Source: JBMNCQ01 sp049366715
GTDB taxonomy: Bacteria > Bacillota > Peptococcia > Peptococcales > BICA1-8
Direction of reading: 5' to 3'
DNA length: 64,000 nucleotides
NCBI GenBank assembly: GCA_049366715.1
Contig: JBMNCQ010000048.1
Span: 132,804-196,803, forward strand
Within the stretch, counting starts at the first letter, position 1; each line of letters begins with the position of its first letter. Shown here piece by piece: positions 9,400-18,468 of the stretch. The translations under genes were made by a program, and so were the position numbers. The notes below the pieces were generated by a model. That model was given only the letters and a program-made list of their open reading frames with translations, searched no databases and was not told the DNA's origin.

Positions 9400-9505
9400 A
9401 GTAGTAATTATTGAGAATTAAAATTGAAAGTGGAAAGTTTAAAAAATGCGAACCGACACAGCCATAGCTATAACTATAACTATAGTCTATGACCCATCAA
9501 CTAAT
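9400..9505 (+). repeat. Degenerate 7-bp tandem repeat island between T-box and aminotransferase
   Basis: The leader DNA after the T-box terminator reads as loosely repeated heptads such as GAGAATT AAAATTG, then TATAACT ATAACTA TAGTCTA TGACCCA TCAACTA. It resembles other islands in the window. No gene is visible in 9276-9523. Confidence 0.6.
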
Positions 9506-9523
9506 TTTAAGGAGTTGTTTAAG

Positions 9524-10693
9524 ATGTATGAAAAAAGAGTGCTGTTGATACCAGGCCCGACTATGATGCCGCCAAGGGTTATGAGGGCGATGAGTGTTCC
9601 GCCTATGGGACACCGTTCGGCAAAATTCAGTCAAGTGGTCAAAGAAGTTTCCGAGGATTTAAAAAAAGTATTCCAGACTAAAAATGATGTATATATATTA
9701 ACCAGTTCAGGTACAGGGGCTATGGAAGCTGCTGTAACGAATTTTATCAATCCGGGAGATAAAGTTCTGGTTTTAGTAAATGGGAAGTTTGGTGACCGCT
9801 TTGTAAAAATAAATCAGAAATTTGGTGCGGAGGTTATTAGAAAGGACTTTTCTTTAGGTCAGGCGGCAGACCCCCAGGTAGTCCAAGATGTTTTGGCTGA
9901 AGATAAAAAAGCAGAGATAAAAGCCGTATTTGTCCAACAAAATGAGACATCTACGGGAATATTAAATAATATCAAAGGGATTAAAGAAGCTATGGGAAAT
10001 CATCCGGCCTTGTTAATTGTTGATAGTATTTCCGGCATGGCAGTGGCGGATTTTCCCGTTGATGAGTGGGGTGCGGACGTTGTTGTCGCAGGTTCTCAAA
10101 AGGCTTTTATGCTCCCGCCCGGTTTAGCTTTCATAATGGTTAATGAAAAGGCCTGGAAAGTAAATGAAAGCTGTAAAAATTTTAATTTTTATTTTGATCT
10201 CCAGGCTGCCAGGAAAAATATTGTAAAGGATACGACTCCTTATACCCCGGCAACTTCTCTGATCCTGGGCTTGCGGGAATCTTTAAAGATTATTCTGGAT
10301 GAGGGCTTACCGAATATTTTTAAAAAACAACTGTTGTTTAAAGAAATGGTACGCAAAGCGATAAAAGCAATGAACTTAGAATTATTAGTCGCGGATGAGG
10401 CGGCAGCTTCTCCGGCCATTACAGCGGTTAAAGTACCTGATAACGTGGACTGGAAAGAATTGAATAAGTTGTTGATTAACAGATTTAATGTAGAGATAGC
10501 AGGGGGGCAGGATGATTTAAAAGGAAAAATATTCCGTATCGGACATATCGGATATGTCAATGATATGGATTTATTCAATGCGATTGCCGCTCTGGAAATG
10601 GCTCTTTATCAATTAGGTTATTTAAAACAATTAGGTCAGGGAGTAAAGGTATGTCAGGATGTAATGGTTAATTTTGAGGGGGAGAAAAAATAA
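9524..10693 (+). CDS. Class V PLP aminotransferase (alanine-glyoxylate/phosphoserine type)
   Basis: The 389-residue fold-type I aminotransferase starts MYEKRVLLIPGPT, the family's substrate-loop signature, and carries the PLP-binding lysine in VVVAGSQKAFMLPPG. Family members act as serine-pyruvate or alanine-glyoxylate transaminases; some next to serA serve as phosphoserine aminotransferase. Because it lies behind a serine-type T-box and overlaps serA by one base (TAATG), I infer a role in serine synthesis, replacing SerC. ATG 9524 has AAGGAG with a 9-base spacer; an upstream in-frame ATG at 9446 has no ribosome site and falls in repeat DNA. Confidence 0.88.
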   Translation: MYEKRVLLIPGPTMMPPRVMRAMSVPPMGHRSAKFSQVVKEVSEDLKKVFQTKNDVYILTSSGTGAMEAAVTNFINPGDKVLVLVNGKFGDRFVKINQKFGAEVIRKDFSLGQAADPQVVQDVLAEDKKAEIKAVFVQQNETSTGILNNIKGIKEAMGNHPALLIVDSISGMAVADFPVDEWGADVVVAGSQKAFMLPPGLAFIMVNEKAWKVNESCKNFNFYFDLQAARKNIVKDTTPYTPATSLILGLRESLKIILDEGLPNIFKKQLLFKEMVRKAIKAMNLELLVADEAAASPAITAVKVPDNVDWKELNKLLINRFNVEIAGGQDDLKGKIFRIGHIGYVNDMDLFNAIAALEMALYQLGYLKQLGQGVKVCQDVMVNFEGEKK

Positions 10694-12273
10694 TGAAAAT
10701 TTTAGTATGTGACCCGATTTCTGAAGAAGGGTTAAAACTCTTATATGATACACCGGGATTAGAGATAACCACAAAATATAAAAGTACGGAGGAAGAATTA
10801 ATCGGAATAGTTCCGGAATACCATGCCATTCTGGTCAGAAGTCAGACAAAAATAACGGCTCCGATTATAGAAAGTGCTAAAAATCTTAAAGTCATCGGCA
10901 GAGCAGGTGTGGGTGTAGATAATATAGATGTTGATACTGCAACTTTAAGAGGCGTTGTCGTCGTAAATGCACCGGAAGGAAATACTATCGCGGCTGCAGA
11001 ACATACCATGGCTATGATGATGGCCATGGCCAGGATGATCCCCCAGGCAAACCAAAAATTAAGGAATGGTGAATGGGACCGGAAAACTTTTATGGGTTTT
11101 GAATTGAGAAATAAGACCCTGGGGATAATCGGGTTAGGCAAGATAGGGGCTCAGGTTGCTAAAAGAGCCAAAGCTTTTGATATGAAAATAGTAGGCTATG
11201 ACCCTTATATCAGTAAAGCACGGGCTAAATTACTGGATGTAGAATTGCTGGATCTAATAAATTTATATATCGTAAGTGATATTATTACAATCCATCTTCC
11301 CAAAACAGATGAAACGAAAAATATGTTAAATAAAGAAGCCTTTAAGTTAATGAAAGACGGGGTAAGAGTCATTAACTGTGCCCGTGGGGGAATAATTGAC
11401 GAAGAGGCATTATTAGAAGCCATCAATAAAGGAAAAGTAGCCGGTGCTGCCCTGGATGTTTTTGGCAAAGAGCCTAATACAGAGAGTCCTTTAATACAGC
11501 TGCCCCAGCTTGTGGCTACACCTCATCTGGGGGCATCCACAGAGGAAGCTCAAGTTACCGTTGCTCAGGAGGTTGCGGAAGAAGTTCTGAGGGTCTTGGA
11601 CGGCGAACCGGTAAAAACTGCGGTGAATATTCCTTTTATTAAACCGGATCTCATTAAAGTTTTAAAACCATATTTGGGTTTAGCAGAGACTTTAGGAAAA
11701 TTTATTTCGCAAATGATGGATAAACCTATTGAAAAGGTAGAAATAGGTTATAATGGAGATATCGTTAATTATGATGTAACCACTTTAACAAATACATTAT
11801 TGAAAGGTCTGTTTCGTCCGGTTTTACAGGATTCTGTTAATTATGTAAATGCACCGATTGTAGCGAAAAACAGGGGAATCAAAGTGGAGGAAACAAAATC
11901 TCAGGAATTGAAAAACTACGCTAATCTTATTTCCATAGAAGTGAAAGGCAATAATACTATCCAGCAGCTGGCAGGAACCATATTTAGCAATGGCGAGGTT
12001 AAGCTGGTACAGTTAAATGGTTTTTCCATGGACACTATTCCTGCCAAACATATGTTAATTGTACCCCACTCCGATAAACCCGGAATGATTGGTCAGGTAG
12101 GCACAATATTAGGTGAGTATAAAATTAATGTGGCGGGGATGCAGGTAGGACGAAAAGAAATAGGCGGCAATGCGGTAATGGTTATGGCAGTTGATGATGT
12201 AGTGTCTGAAGAAGCATTGGCAAAGATGAAGAAAATTAACGGAATTTTTGACGTGAGATATGTTTCCTTGTAA
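10693..12273 (+). CDS. serA: D-3-phosphoglycerate dehydrogenase
   Basis: SerA oxidises 3-phosphoglycerate to 3-phosphohydroxypyruvate, the first step of serine synthesis. The 526-residue long form shows the D-2-hydroxyacid dehydrogenase fold with NAD-binding GLGKIGAQVA, the catalytic Arg segment NCARGGIIDE and His in TPHLGASTEEAQ, an intervening domain (about 320-450), and a C-terminal ACT domain (SDKPGMIGQVGTILGEYKINV) that often mediates serine feedback. It overlaps the aminotransferase stop by one base, indicating translational coupling. No phosphoserine phosphatase gene follows. Confidence 0.97.
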   Translation: MKILVCDPISEEGLKLLYDTPGLEITTKYKSTEEELIGIVPEYHAILVRSQTKITAPIIESAKNLKVIGRAGVGVDNIDVDTATLRGVVVVNAPEGNTIAAAEHTMAMMMAMARMIPQANQKLRNGEWDRKTFMGFELRNKTLGIIGLGKIGAQVAKRAKAFDMKIVGYDPYISKARAKLLDVELLDLINLYIVSDIITIHLPKTDETKNMLNKEAFKLMKDGVRVINCARGGIIDEEALLEAINKGKVAGAALDVFGKEPNTESPLIQLPQLVATPHLGASTEEAQVTVAQEVAEEVLRVLDGEPVKTAVNIPFIKPDLIKVLKPYLGLAETLGKFISQMMDKPIEKVEIGYNGDIVNYDVTTLTNTLLKGLFRPVLQDSVNYVNAPIVAKNRGIKVEETKSQELKNYANLISIEVKGNNTIQQLAGTIFSNGEVKLVQLNGFSMDTIPAKHMLIVPHSDKPGMIGQVGTILGEYKINVAGMQVGRKEIGGNAVMVMAVDDVVSEEALAKMKKINGIFDVRYVSL

Positions 12274-12289
12274 AATATCCCTATAATGT

Positions 12290-12370
12290 GTAATATAGTG
12301 ACTAGTGGCTAGGTGTATTAACTTACCCACTAGTCACTAATAACGAATAGCTAGTAACTTATTTAGTGAG
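12290..12370 (+). repeat. Heptad repeat island with 13-bp inverted repeat upstream of serS
   Basis: The gap between serA and serS can be cut into 7-base units: TAGTGAC TAGTGGC TAGGTGT ATTAACT TACCCAC TAGTCAC TAATAAC GAATAGC TAGTAAC. It includes a perfect 13-bp inverted repeat, TAGTGACTAGTGG at 12296-12308 and its complement at 12327-12339, which could form a hairpin in the transcript. Confidence 0.75.
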
Positions 12371-12379
12371 GTGTACGTT

Positions 12380-13651
12380 ATGCTGGATATTAAATTTGTA
12401 AGGGAAAATCCCCAGGTTGTAGCAGAAGCAATGAAAAAAAGAGGTGCGGAAGTAAAACTTGATGAATTTTTGGCTTTGGATGAAGATAGACGTAAAATTT
12501 TATCTCAGGTAGAACAGTTAAAAAATCAGCGCAATGTCGTATCTAAAGAAATAGGTCAGTTGAAAAGAGAAGGTAAGGATGCAGCAAAAATAGTTGAAAA
12601 AATGGGACAAGTAGGGGATAAGATCAAGAATCTTGATGAAGAGATCAAAAGTATCGATGAAAAGCTGACAGGAATCATAATGGGAATTCCCAACATACCC
12701 CATGCAAGCTTACCTGTTGGTCCTGACGAAAGCTTTAACCGGGAAGAAAGAAAATGGGGCGAAACAAGAAAATTCACCTTTGAACCTAAAGCTCACTGGG
12801 ACTTAGGAGAGGGTTTAAATATATTAGATTTTGAGAGAGGTGCCAAGGTTACCGGTGCCAGATTTACTTTTTATAAAGGAGCAGGAGCTCAGCTGGAAAG
12901 AGCATTAATTAACTTTTTCCTTGATATACATACCAGAGAACATGGTTATACGGAGATATTACCGCCCTTTATGGTTCACAGCCATAGCATGGTAGGGACA
13001 GGGCAGCTTCCCAAGTTTGAAGAGGATATGTTTAAAGTTGCCAATACCGAATATTTTCTCATACCAACTGCAGAAGTACCTGTTACAAATCTTTACAGGG
13101 AAGAAATTCTGGATGAAAAAGATTTACCTATCCTGCATTGCGCATACAGCCCGTGTTTTCGTGCGGAAGCAGGTGCTCACGGCCGGGATACCAGAGGATT
13201 AATCCGCCAGCATCAATTTAACAAAGTAGAGTTAGTGAAATTCAGTCATCCTGGTGATTCTTATGAGCAGTTGGAAAAGCTGACAAATAATGCGGAAAGA
13301 ATCCTGCAGCTTTTAGAGCTGCCTTACCGGGTTGTTACTTTAGCTACCGGGGATGTAGGATTCTCCGCTGCTAAAACCTATGATTTAGAAGTATGGCTGC
13401 CCAGCTTTAGTACGTATCGGGAAATATCCTCCTGTAGTAATTTTGAAGATTTTCAAGCCAGAAGAGCAAATATCCGTTACCGGGATGCCAAAGGCAAACC
13501 CAGATTTGTCCATACTTTAAATGGTTCGGGACTGGCGGTGGGCAGGACGACCTCGGCTGTTCTGGAGAATTACCAGGAGGAAGACGGATCCATTAAAATA
13601 CCGCAAATCCTGCAAAAGTATATGGGCGGGTTGGAAGTAATCAGGCCCTAG
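12380..13651 (+). CDS. serS: Seryl-tRNA synthetase
   Basis: SerRS charges tRNA-Ser. The 423 residues start with the canonical MLDIKFVRENP, followed by the long antiparallel coiled-coil arm (about residues 25-105) that grips the long variable arm of tRNA-Ser. The class II core has motif 2 (CFRAEAGAHGRDTRGLIRQHQF) and motif 3 (LNGSGLAVGRTTSAVLENYQ). ATG 12380 follows GTGAGG; a GTG at 12371 overlaps this site. Three of the window's six tRNA genes follow at once and two of them are its substrates. Confidence 0.97.
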   Translation: MLDIKFVRENPQVVAEAMKKRGAEVKLDEFLALDEDRRKILSQVEQLKNQRNVVSKEIGQLKREGKDAAKIVEKMGQVGDKIKNLDEEIKSIDEKLTGIIMGIPNIPHASLPVGPDESFNREERKWGETRKFTFEPKAHWDLGEGLNILDFERGAKVTGARFTFYKGAGAQLERALINFFLDIHTREHGYTEILPPFMVHSHSMVGTGQLPKFEEDMFKVANTEYFLIPTAEVPVTNLYREEILDEKDLPILHCAYSPCFRAEAGAHGRDTRGLIRQHQFNKVELVKFSHPGDSYEQLEKLTNNAERILQLLELPYRVVTLATGDVGFSAAKTYDLEVWLPSFSTYREISSCSNFEDFQARRANIRYRDAKGKPRFVHTLNGSGLAVGRTTSAVLENYQEEDGSIKIPQILQKYMGGLEVIRP

Positions 13652-13706
13652 GCCTTAGTAATCTTAACCTCAAAGCAGGTGCAGAACCGGCCCAGTCATT
13701 CCCATG

Positions 13707-13736
13707 TTGACATAAAGTCCGGGTATATGCTATACT
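13707..13736 (+). promoter_or_regulatory. Promoter of the Ser/Ser/Arg tRNA cluster
   Basis: TTGACA at 13707-13712 and TATACT at 13731-13736, spacer 18 bp, with TG just upstream of the -10. It is followed by TTTTTGCGTCCGA at 13739-13751, shared with the other tRNA-Ser promoter at 58548. Confidence 0.85.
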
Positions 13737-13790
13737 ACTTTTTGCGTCCGAGAAAAATAAAATAAGTTACCGGTTACCGGTAACTCACAA

Positions 13791-13880
13791 GGAGAGGTGT
13801 CCGAGCGGTTGAAGGAGGCGGTCTTGAAAACCGTTGAACCTTTGCGGGTTCCGTGGGTTCGAATCCCACCCTCTCCGCCA
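13791..13880 (+). tRNA. tRNA-Ser(UGA)
   Basis: The 90-nt gene has a 7-bp acceptor stem GGAGAGG/CCTCTCC, anticodon loop CTTGAAA with anticodon TGA, a long type II variable arm, GGTTCGAATCC T-arm, discriminator G and encoded CCA. The leader just before it contains a GTTACCGG/CCGGTAAC hairpin (13766-13784). Confidence 0.97.
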
Positions 13881-13985
13881 TTTTAGATGTTTAAAGCCGG
13901 CAGCAGGAAAATCAGCTGAACTGGCAAAGATTTAAACTAGCCAAGGAGAAGGATTTATAGTATAATATAATTTGCATTCTTAAAT

Positions 13986-14079
13986 GGAGAGATGGCCGAG
14001 AGGCCGAAGGCGGTCGCCTGCTAAGCGATTATACGGGCTAATACCCGTATCGAGGGTTCGAATCCCTCTCTCTCCGCCA
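13986..14079 (+). tRNA. tRNA-Ser(GCU)
   Basis: The 94-nt type II tRNA has acceptor stem GGAGAGA/TCTCTCC, anticodon GCT in loop CTGCTAA, a long variable arm and encoded GCCA end. It reads AGC and AGU. Confidence 0.97.
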
Positions 14080-14082
14080 TAT

Positions 14083-14159
<77 letters not shown>

Positions 14160-14169
14160 CTGAAAAAAC

Positions 14170-14204
14170 CCCATGCGGGATTTGCTCCTGCATGGGCTTT
14201 TTTT
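14170..14204 (+). terminator. Terminator of the tRNA cluster
   Basis: An 11-bp stem (CCCATGCGGGA with TCCTGCATGGG, one G-U pair) is followed by seven T. Confidence 0.93.
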
Positions 14205-14365
14205 ATTTGGAAATTAGGATAGTTATAATTCAGGTTATTTATATATTCTCATGTAGAGATAGTTGCTTAATGGCGGGCGTCTCTCATTTTTATTAAGAAT
14301 ATAATTTAATATTGACTTTAATAAAATAAAAGATTAAGCTTAATTATGTTAAAGGAGGTTTCATT

Positions 14366-14662
14366 ATGCCGATAGAAATCGTTCCTGAATGGATGATAAA
14401 TCTTGATGATGAGGATATTTCTTTCATAAAAAAATTTATTATAGCATCAGGTTCGCTAAAAGAGATTGCAAACCAATATAATGTTACATACCCGACGGTA
14501 AGACTCAGGCTCGATAAACTGATTCAAAAAATCCAGATTAGTGAAGATGCTGCCGGCGAGCCATATATTGCGTTGATCAAGCGGCTGGCCGTAAATGAAA
14601 AGATCGATTTTGATACTGCTAAAATATTGATTTTAGAATACAAAAAGGTTAAAAAGGAGTGA
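14366..14662 (+). CDS. DUF2089-family helix-turn-helix-like protein
   Basis: The 98-residue protein matches my memory of DUF2089: an N-terminal DEDISFIKKFI segment, then SLKEIANQYNVTYPTVRLRLDKLI, which reads as a helix-turn-helix, and a C-terminal helical end. It is probably a small DNA-binding regulator. AAAGGAGG precedes the ATG. The following membrane protein gene starts 7 bp after its stop, so the pair is an operon; such DUF2089-membrane pairs suggest the regulator controls or senses through its partner, which is inference. Confidence 0.75.
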   Translation: MPIEIVPEWMINLDDEDISFIKKFIIASGSLKEIANQYNVTYPTVRLRLDKLIQKIQISEDAAGEPYIALIKRLAVNEKIDFDTAKILILEYKKVKKE

Positions 14663-14668
14663 AAAGAG

Positions 14669-14992
14669 ATGATAAAAACGACCATCATGTTAATATTTAT
14701 GCTATTGTTCATTGCAGGGGGTGTCTGGTTACAAATTTTCCTCTCGAAAAAAGATAGTAAATGGTTTGGCCTGGTACTGCCGCTGATCGGTTTTTTTTAT
14801 TCTTTACTTGTGGTTTTCGGCCTGATGGCTTATAACGGGATGACGGGCGGGGAAGTTTTATGGTTGATTGTATCGACCTTATTTATGTCAAATATCCCTA
14901 CATTAATTCTTCTGATCATCTATTTCGCTTGTCGTGAAAAGATTAAACTTAGAAAAGAACTTGAAAAGATGAATGTGCAGGATTTATATTAG
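14669..14992 (+). CDS. Small membrane protein paired with DUF2089
   Basis: The 107 residues contain three hydrophobic segments (about 4-24, 33-55 and 62-88) and a basic C-terminal tail (REKIKLRKELEKM). AAGGAG lies in the end of the preceding gene and the coding regions are 6 bases apart. I recognise no characterised family. From 14993 to 15271 I see no gene. Confidence 0.72.
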   Translation: MIKTTIMLIFMLLFIAGGVWLQIFLSKKDSKWFGLVLPLIGFFYSLLVVFGLMAYNGMTGGEVLWLIVSTLFMSNIPTLILLIIYFACREKIKLRKELEKMNVQDLY

Positions 14993-15271
14993 TTGCATAA
15001 TACTAAGGAATTCTACCAGAATTGCGCAATATTTTTAAAAATCCAAGGAAAATTCTAAAACGGGGTAAGTGATTAGAGCAAAGTAAAAGGGCTGAGTCTT
15101 GTGCATTACAGGATTCAGTCCTTAAGAGTTGTCAATATCATATTTGGATATCTGCCTAATTTGGGGGTTAGTATATAAGCGATCAGTTACTTTATCAGGA
15201 CTGTTATATAAATAGTAAAATTCAGGCAAATCAGCATAATTGTCAAATAAAAAATAGAATAAGCAGCTCTG

Positions 15272-15496
15272 TTAAATTTTCTTAACAAATTCTATTACTT
15301 TAGTTCCTTCTTCTAATGTGAACTCTAAAGTTTTATTGATCTTAACGGGAACTTCTTTCCATACTTTAACATTTTCGGCCCCCTCAGGCAGGTCTCTTGA
15401 TAAAAAAGTTCCTAATTCCTCCAGTGTGTTAAATAATTGTCTGCTGGGGGAGTTTGGCTTTGAACTTTTGCTAAATATGTATTCAACTTTATACAT
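15272..15496 (-). CDS. Small conserved-looking hypothetical protein
   Basis: The 74-residue product (MYKVEYIFSKSSKP...) is mixed alpha/beta with a basic Ser/Lys-rich loop and no membrane segment. On the reverse strand AAAGGAG stands 7 bases before the ATG, which supports this strand over the overlapping forward-strand frame. It is transcribed away from the ABC exporter operon. Function unknown. Confidence 0.6.
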   Translation of the reverse strand: MYKVEYIFSKSSKPNSPSRQLFNTLEELGTFLSRDLPEGAENVKVWKEVPVKINKTLEFTLEEGTKVIEFVKKI

Positions 15497-15661
15497 TATA
15501 TTCTCCTTTCTTTATGTTGCTAGATAACATTAAAATATCACACTTTAACTAAATTTCACAAATGAAATTTATGTCAATCTGCGGGACAGTTCCGGAGTAT
15601 GAGATCGTCAATTTCAGGTAAGTAATTTTAAACTTAAGGGTTTTTAGAAGGTTCTTTTTAC

Positions 15662-15690
15662 TTGGTAAAATTTTTAAAAAGCATTATAAT
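15662..15690 (+). promoter_or_regulatory. Promoter of the ABC-2 exporter operon
   Basis: TTGGTA at 15662-15667 and a perfect TATAAT at 15685-15690 with 17 bp between, 36 bp before the first gene. Confidence 0.75.
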
Positions 15691-15726
15691 AAATTACATT
15701 AAATTTTATTGATAAGGAGCGAAAGG

Positions 15727-16542
15727 ATGATTGGTTGCAAGGGAATTCTAAGAATGTATGGGGAATTTACCAGGAAATCCTTTCAGCGGGCTGCTGCTTA
15801 CCGTTTTGAGGCTTGGATGCGCTTATTCTCCAATATCATTTTTTTAATTATGTGGGGATTTATCTGGTATGGATTGTATAAAAATAAAGGAACGGTTTCC
15901 GGGATTACTTTTCAAAATGTTTTCAGTTATATACTTATCAGTCAAATGCTCCAGGGTATTCATAGTGCAGGTACACCCTTATGGGAGATCCAGGAGAAAG
16001 TCAGAACAGGGGATATTGTTTCGGAACTGATCCGTCCTTACGATTATCCTTTAAGACTTTTGTTCGCTGATTTCGGAAGCATTGGTTTTTATTTTCTAAC
16101 GGCGATACTACCTCTCTATACGGTTATCTTTGTTATTTTTAAACCGCTCATGCCCTCTTCCCCCCTACAGTGGATCCTGTTCTTATTTTCAGCTTTATTA
16201 GGCTATTTAATCCGTTATTGTGTGGAGTTAACGTTCGGTCTTTTTACCTTTTGGCTGGTAGAGACCGGCGGAGTAGAGGATATTTTTTATTTTGCCATTT
16301 CCCTTTTTTCCGGAGCAATGATCCCCCTCTGGTTTTTTCCCGGCTGGCTCTATACATTAGCCCGTTTTTTGCCCTTTCAAGGTATTTTCTTTGTACCTAA
16401 TTCTATCTTTGTAGGGCAGTTGCCGGGGGAAGAAATATTGCCGGCCTTGGGCCTGCAGTTTTTTTGGTTGGTCATTTCATTTCTGATTTTAAGGTTTGTC
16501 TGGTCCCGGGCGGCCACTAAAATAGTCGTACAAGGGGGCTGA
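15727..16542 (+). CDS. ABC-2 type exporter permease, first subunit
   Basis: The 271-residue integral membrane protein has six predicted helices and the motif region EIQEKVRTGDIVSELIRPYDYPLR, typical of the ABC-2 (DUF990-like/ABC2_membrane_6) permeases found as unequal pairs with a large ATPase. ATG 15727 has AAGGAG with a 7-base spacer; an upstream TTG at 15709 does not. First gene of a three-gene operon (permease, permease, ATPase). The substrate is unknown; relatives export lipophilic or daunorubicin-like compounds. Confidence 0.86.
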   Translation: MIGCKGILRMYGEFTRKSFQRAAAYRFEAWMRLFSNIIFLIMWGFIWYGLYKNKGTVSGITFQNVFSYILISQMLQGIHSAGTPLWEIQEKVRTGDIVSELIRPYDYPLRLLFADFGSIGFYFLTAILPLYTVIFVIFKPLMPSSPLQWILFLFSALLGYLIRYCVELTFGLFTFWLVETGGVEDIFYFAISLFSGAMIPLWFFPGWLYTLARFLPFQGIFFVPNSIFVGQLPGEEILPALGLQFFWLVISFLILRFVWSRAATKIVVQGG

Positions 16543-16548
16543 GTGACA

Positions 16549-17358
16549 ATGAGGTTCTGGTTAAAAGCAGTGCATATTTATTGGTATATGGTGAAAGCAA
16601 GCATTAGGTCTCAGCTGCAGTATAGATATGCTTTTGTGATGAACATTCTGGGCTGGATGATGCATTATGCCGGAATGGCTGTGACGATCTGGGTGCTTTT
16701 ATACTCCTTTCAAGCTCTGGAGGGCTGGGCTTATTGGGATTTAATTTTTTTATTTGCCCTGTCTGTTCTTTCTTGGAGTATTTGTATTATCTTTTTTTCT
16801 CATTTCCGTACCCTGGATCAATTTATTGTCAAAGGGGACTTTGACCGTTTTTTAGTAAGACCCATCCATCCTTTCTTTCATTTCATGGCCAGCAAATTTG
16901 ATATAGGAGCCATTGGCCAGTTTTTTTTCAGTATAGGTGCCTTTAGTTTAGCCTATCTTAAGCTTTCGCAACACTGGCCTGTCTGGAAATGGGGTGTGTT
17001 TTTCAGTGCGGTTCTGGGAGGAACTCTGATTCAAGGGGGGATTCTGATTCTGCTGTCGGCAATTGCTTTTTGGACAACCCGTTCGGAAAGGGTTTTTTGG
17101 GTAATTATGTTTCCCTTAAGAAATGCCATAAATTATCCCTTGGCTATCTTTCCCCGGGCAGTCCAGATGGTTTTAACTTTTATTCTGCCGTTTGCTTTTG
17201 TCAACTATTTGCCGGCTTTGCTGCTTTTAGATAAAGCTGATCCTGTTTATCCTGCCTTTATCGGAAGTTTAAGTACTGTGGTGGGGATTATATTTTTCTG
17301 GGTGGCTTTGCGGGTATGGTTAAGAGGTGTTGACCGGTATAACAGTACCGGTTCATAA
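16549..17358 (+). CDS. ABC-2 type exporter permease, second subunit
   Basis: The 269-residue permease has six hydrophobic segments and the parallel motif FIVKGDFDRFLVRPIHPFF, the counterpart of DIVSELIRPYDYP in the first permease, so the two form a heterodimer channel. GTG 16543 touches the previous stop, but ATG 16549 has a better spacing (10 bases) from AAGGGGG. It ends immediately before the ATPase coding region. Confidence 0.86.
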   Translation: MRFWLKAVHIYWYMVKASIRSQLQYRYAFVMNILGWMMHYAGMAVTIWVLLYSFQALEGWAYWDLIFLFALSVLSWSICIIFFSHFRTLDQFIVKGDFDRFLVRPIHPFFHFMASKFDIGAIGQFFFSIGAFSLAYLKLSQHWPVWKWGVFFSAVLGGTLIQGGILILLSAIAFWTTRSERVFWVIMFPLRNAINYPLAIFPRAVQMVLTFILPFAFVNYLPALLLLDKADPVYPAFIGSLSTVVGIIFFWVALRVWLRGVDRYNSTGS

Positions 17359-17376
17359 ATGGAGAGGAGTAAAGAA

Positions 17377-18354
17377 GTGATTACAGTCAAAAATTTAAGC
17401 AAATCCTTTTATATAAATAAACGCCGGGAAGGTATGCTGGGAGCTGTCCGCAGTTTGTTCCGGCGTGAATATACGATTAAAGACGCTGTTGACGGTATTT
17501 CTTTTTCCATCGCACCCGGAGAAATCGTCGGTTATATCGGACCGAACGGAGCGGGTAAATCTACAACGATCAAGATGCTGACCGGGATACTGGTGCCTAC
17601 CTCGGGAGATATTTTCGTAAACGGCATAATTCCTTATCAGGAGAGACAGAAAAATGCCCGGCAGATTGGAGTAGTTTTCGGGCAAAGAACCCAGCTCTGG
17701 TGGGATTTACCTACCTTAGATTCTTTTGAACTTTTAAAACAGGTCTACCAGATTCCTGAAAAAAATTACCAAAAAAATATGGCCAACTTTGTAGAGATGC
17801 TGGCAATGGAGGAATTTTTGCATACTCCTGTCCGGCAATTATCTTTGGGACAAAGGATGAGAGCAGATATTGCCGCCTCTTTGCTGCATGATCCGGCCAT
17901 TCTCTTTTTAGATGAGCCTACCATCGGCTTGGATGTGGTAGCCAAAGACAGAATGAGAAACTTCATTCAGCAAATAAACCGGGAACGGGGCGTGACGGTA
18001 ATCCTGACGACCCATGATATGTCCGATATAGAGAAGCTCTGTAAACGCATGATATTGATTGACAAAGGGAAGATTATGTATGACGGGGAACTGGCCAAAG
18101 TCAAGGAAATTTTTGGTGCAGCCCGTTTTCTCATCATTGACTTAGAAGGGGATGTTCCTTTTCGGGAAAAGAATGTAGAACTTATCCGGGAGGAAGGAAG
18201 CAAAAAATGGCTTAAGTTTAACCGCAATGAAATAAGTTCGGCTCAATTACTGGCGGAAATTGCTCAAAAATATGAAATTAAGGATCTGATTATCCAAGAA
18301 CCGGAGATTGATTACATAATTAGAAAAATTTATGAACAAGGCTATCATATCTAA
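17377..18354 (+). CDS. ABC transporter ATP-binding protein of the ABC-2 exporter
   Basis: The 325-residue ATPase has Walker A GPNGAGKST (about 55-63), Q-loop region FGQRTQLWWDLP, signature LSLGQRMR, Walker B AILFLDEPTIGLD and the H-loop THDM, plus a C-terminal extension of about 90 residues. The FGQRTQLWWDLP segment is typical of exporters in this permease family. GTG 17377 has GGAGAGGAG 7-9 bases upstream, whereas ATG 17359 lies on that site itself. Energises the two preceding permeases. Confidence 0.92.
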   Translation: MITVKNLSKSFYINKRREGMLGAVRSLFRREYTIKDAVDGISFSIAPGEIVGYIGPNGAGKSTTIKMLTGILVPTSGDIFVNGIIPYQERQKNARQIGVVFGQRTQLWWDLPTLDSFELLKQVYQIPEKNYQKNMANFVEMLAMEEFLHTPVRQLSLGQRMRADIAASLLHDPAILFLDEPTIGLDVVAKDRMRNFIQQINRERGVTVILTTHDMSDIEKLCKRMILIDKGKIMYDGELAKVKEIFGAARFLIIDLEGDVPFREKNVELIREEGSKKWLKFNRNEISSAQLLAEIAQKYEIKDLIIQEPEIDYIIRKIYEQGYHI

Positions 18355-18468
18355 TGCTTATCGGCTTAAACCTTTTAATTATTAAAAAAAGAGTTTGCTT
18401 TTTAAATTCACCTTTCTTTATTATAAACATATTTTAAAAAGAAGAATTATGTGAGGAAGGTGTTTTAC

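Noticed and set aside
13766..13784. Terminator upstream of tRNA-Ser(UGA)
   Set aside because: The GTTACCGG hairpin has no T run and lies inside the tRNA precursor leader, after its promoter.
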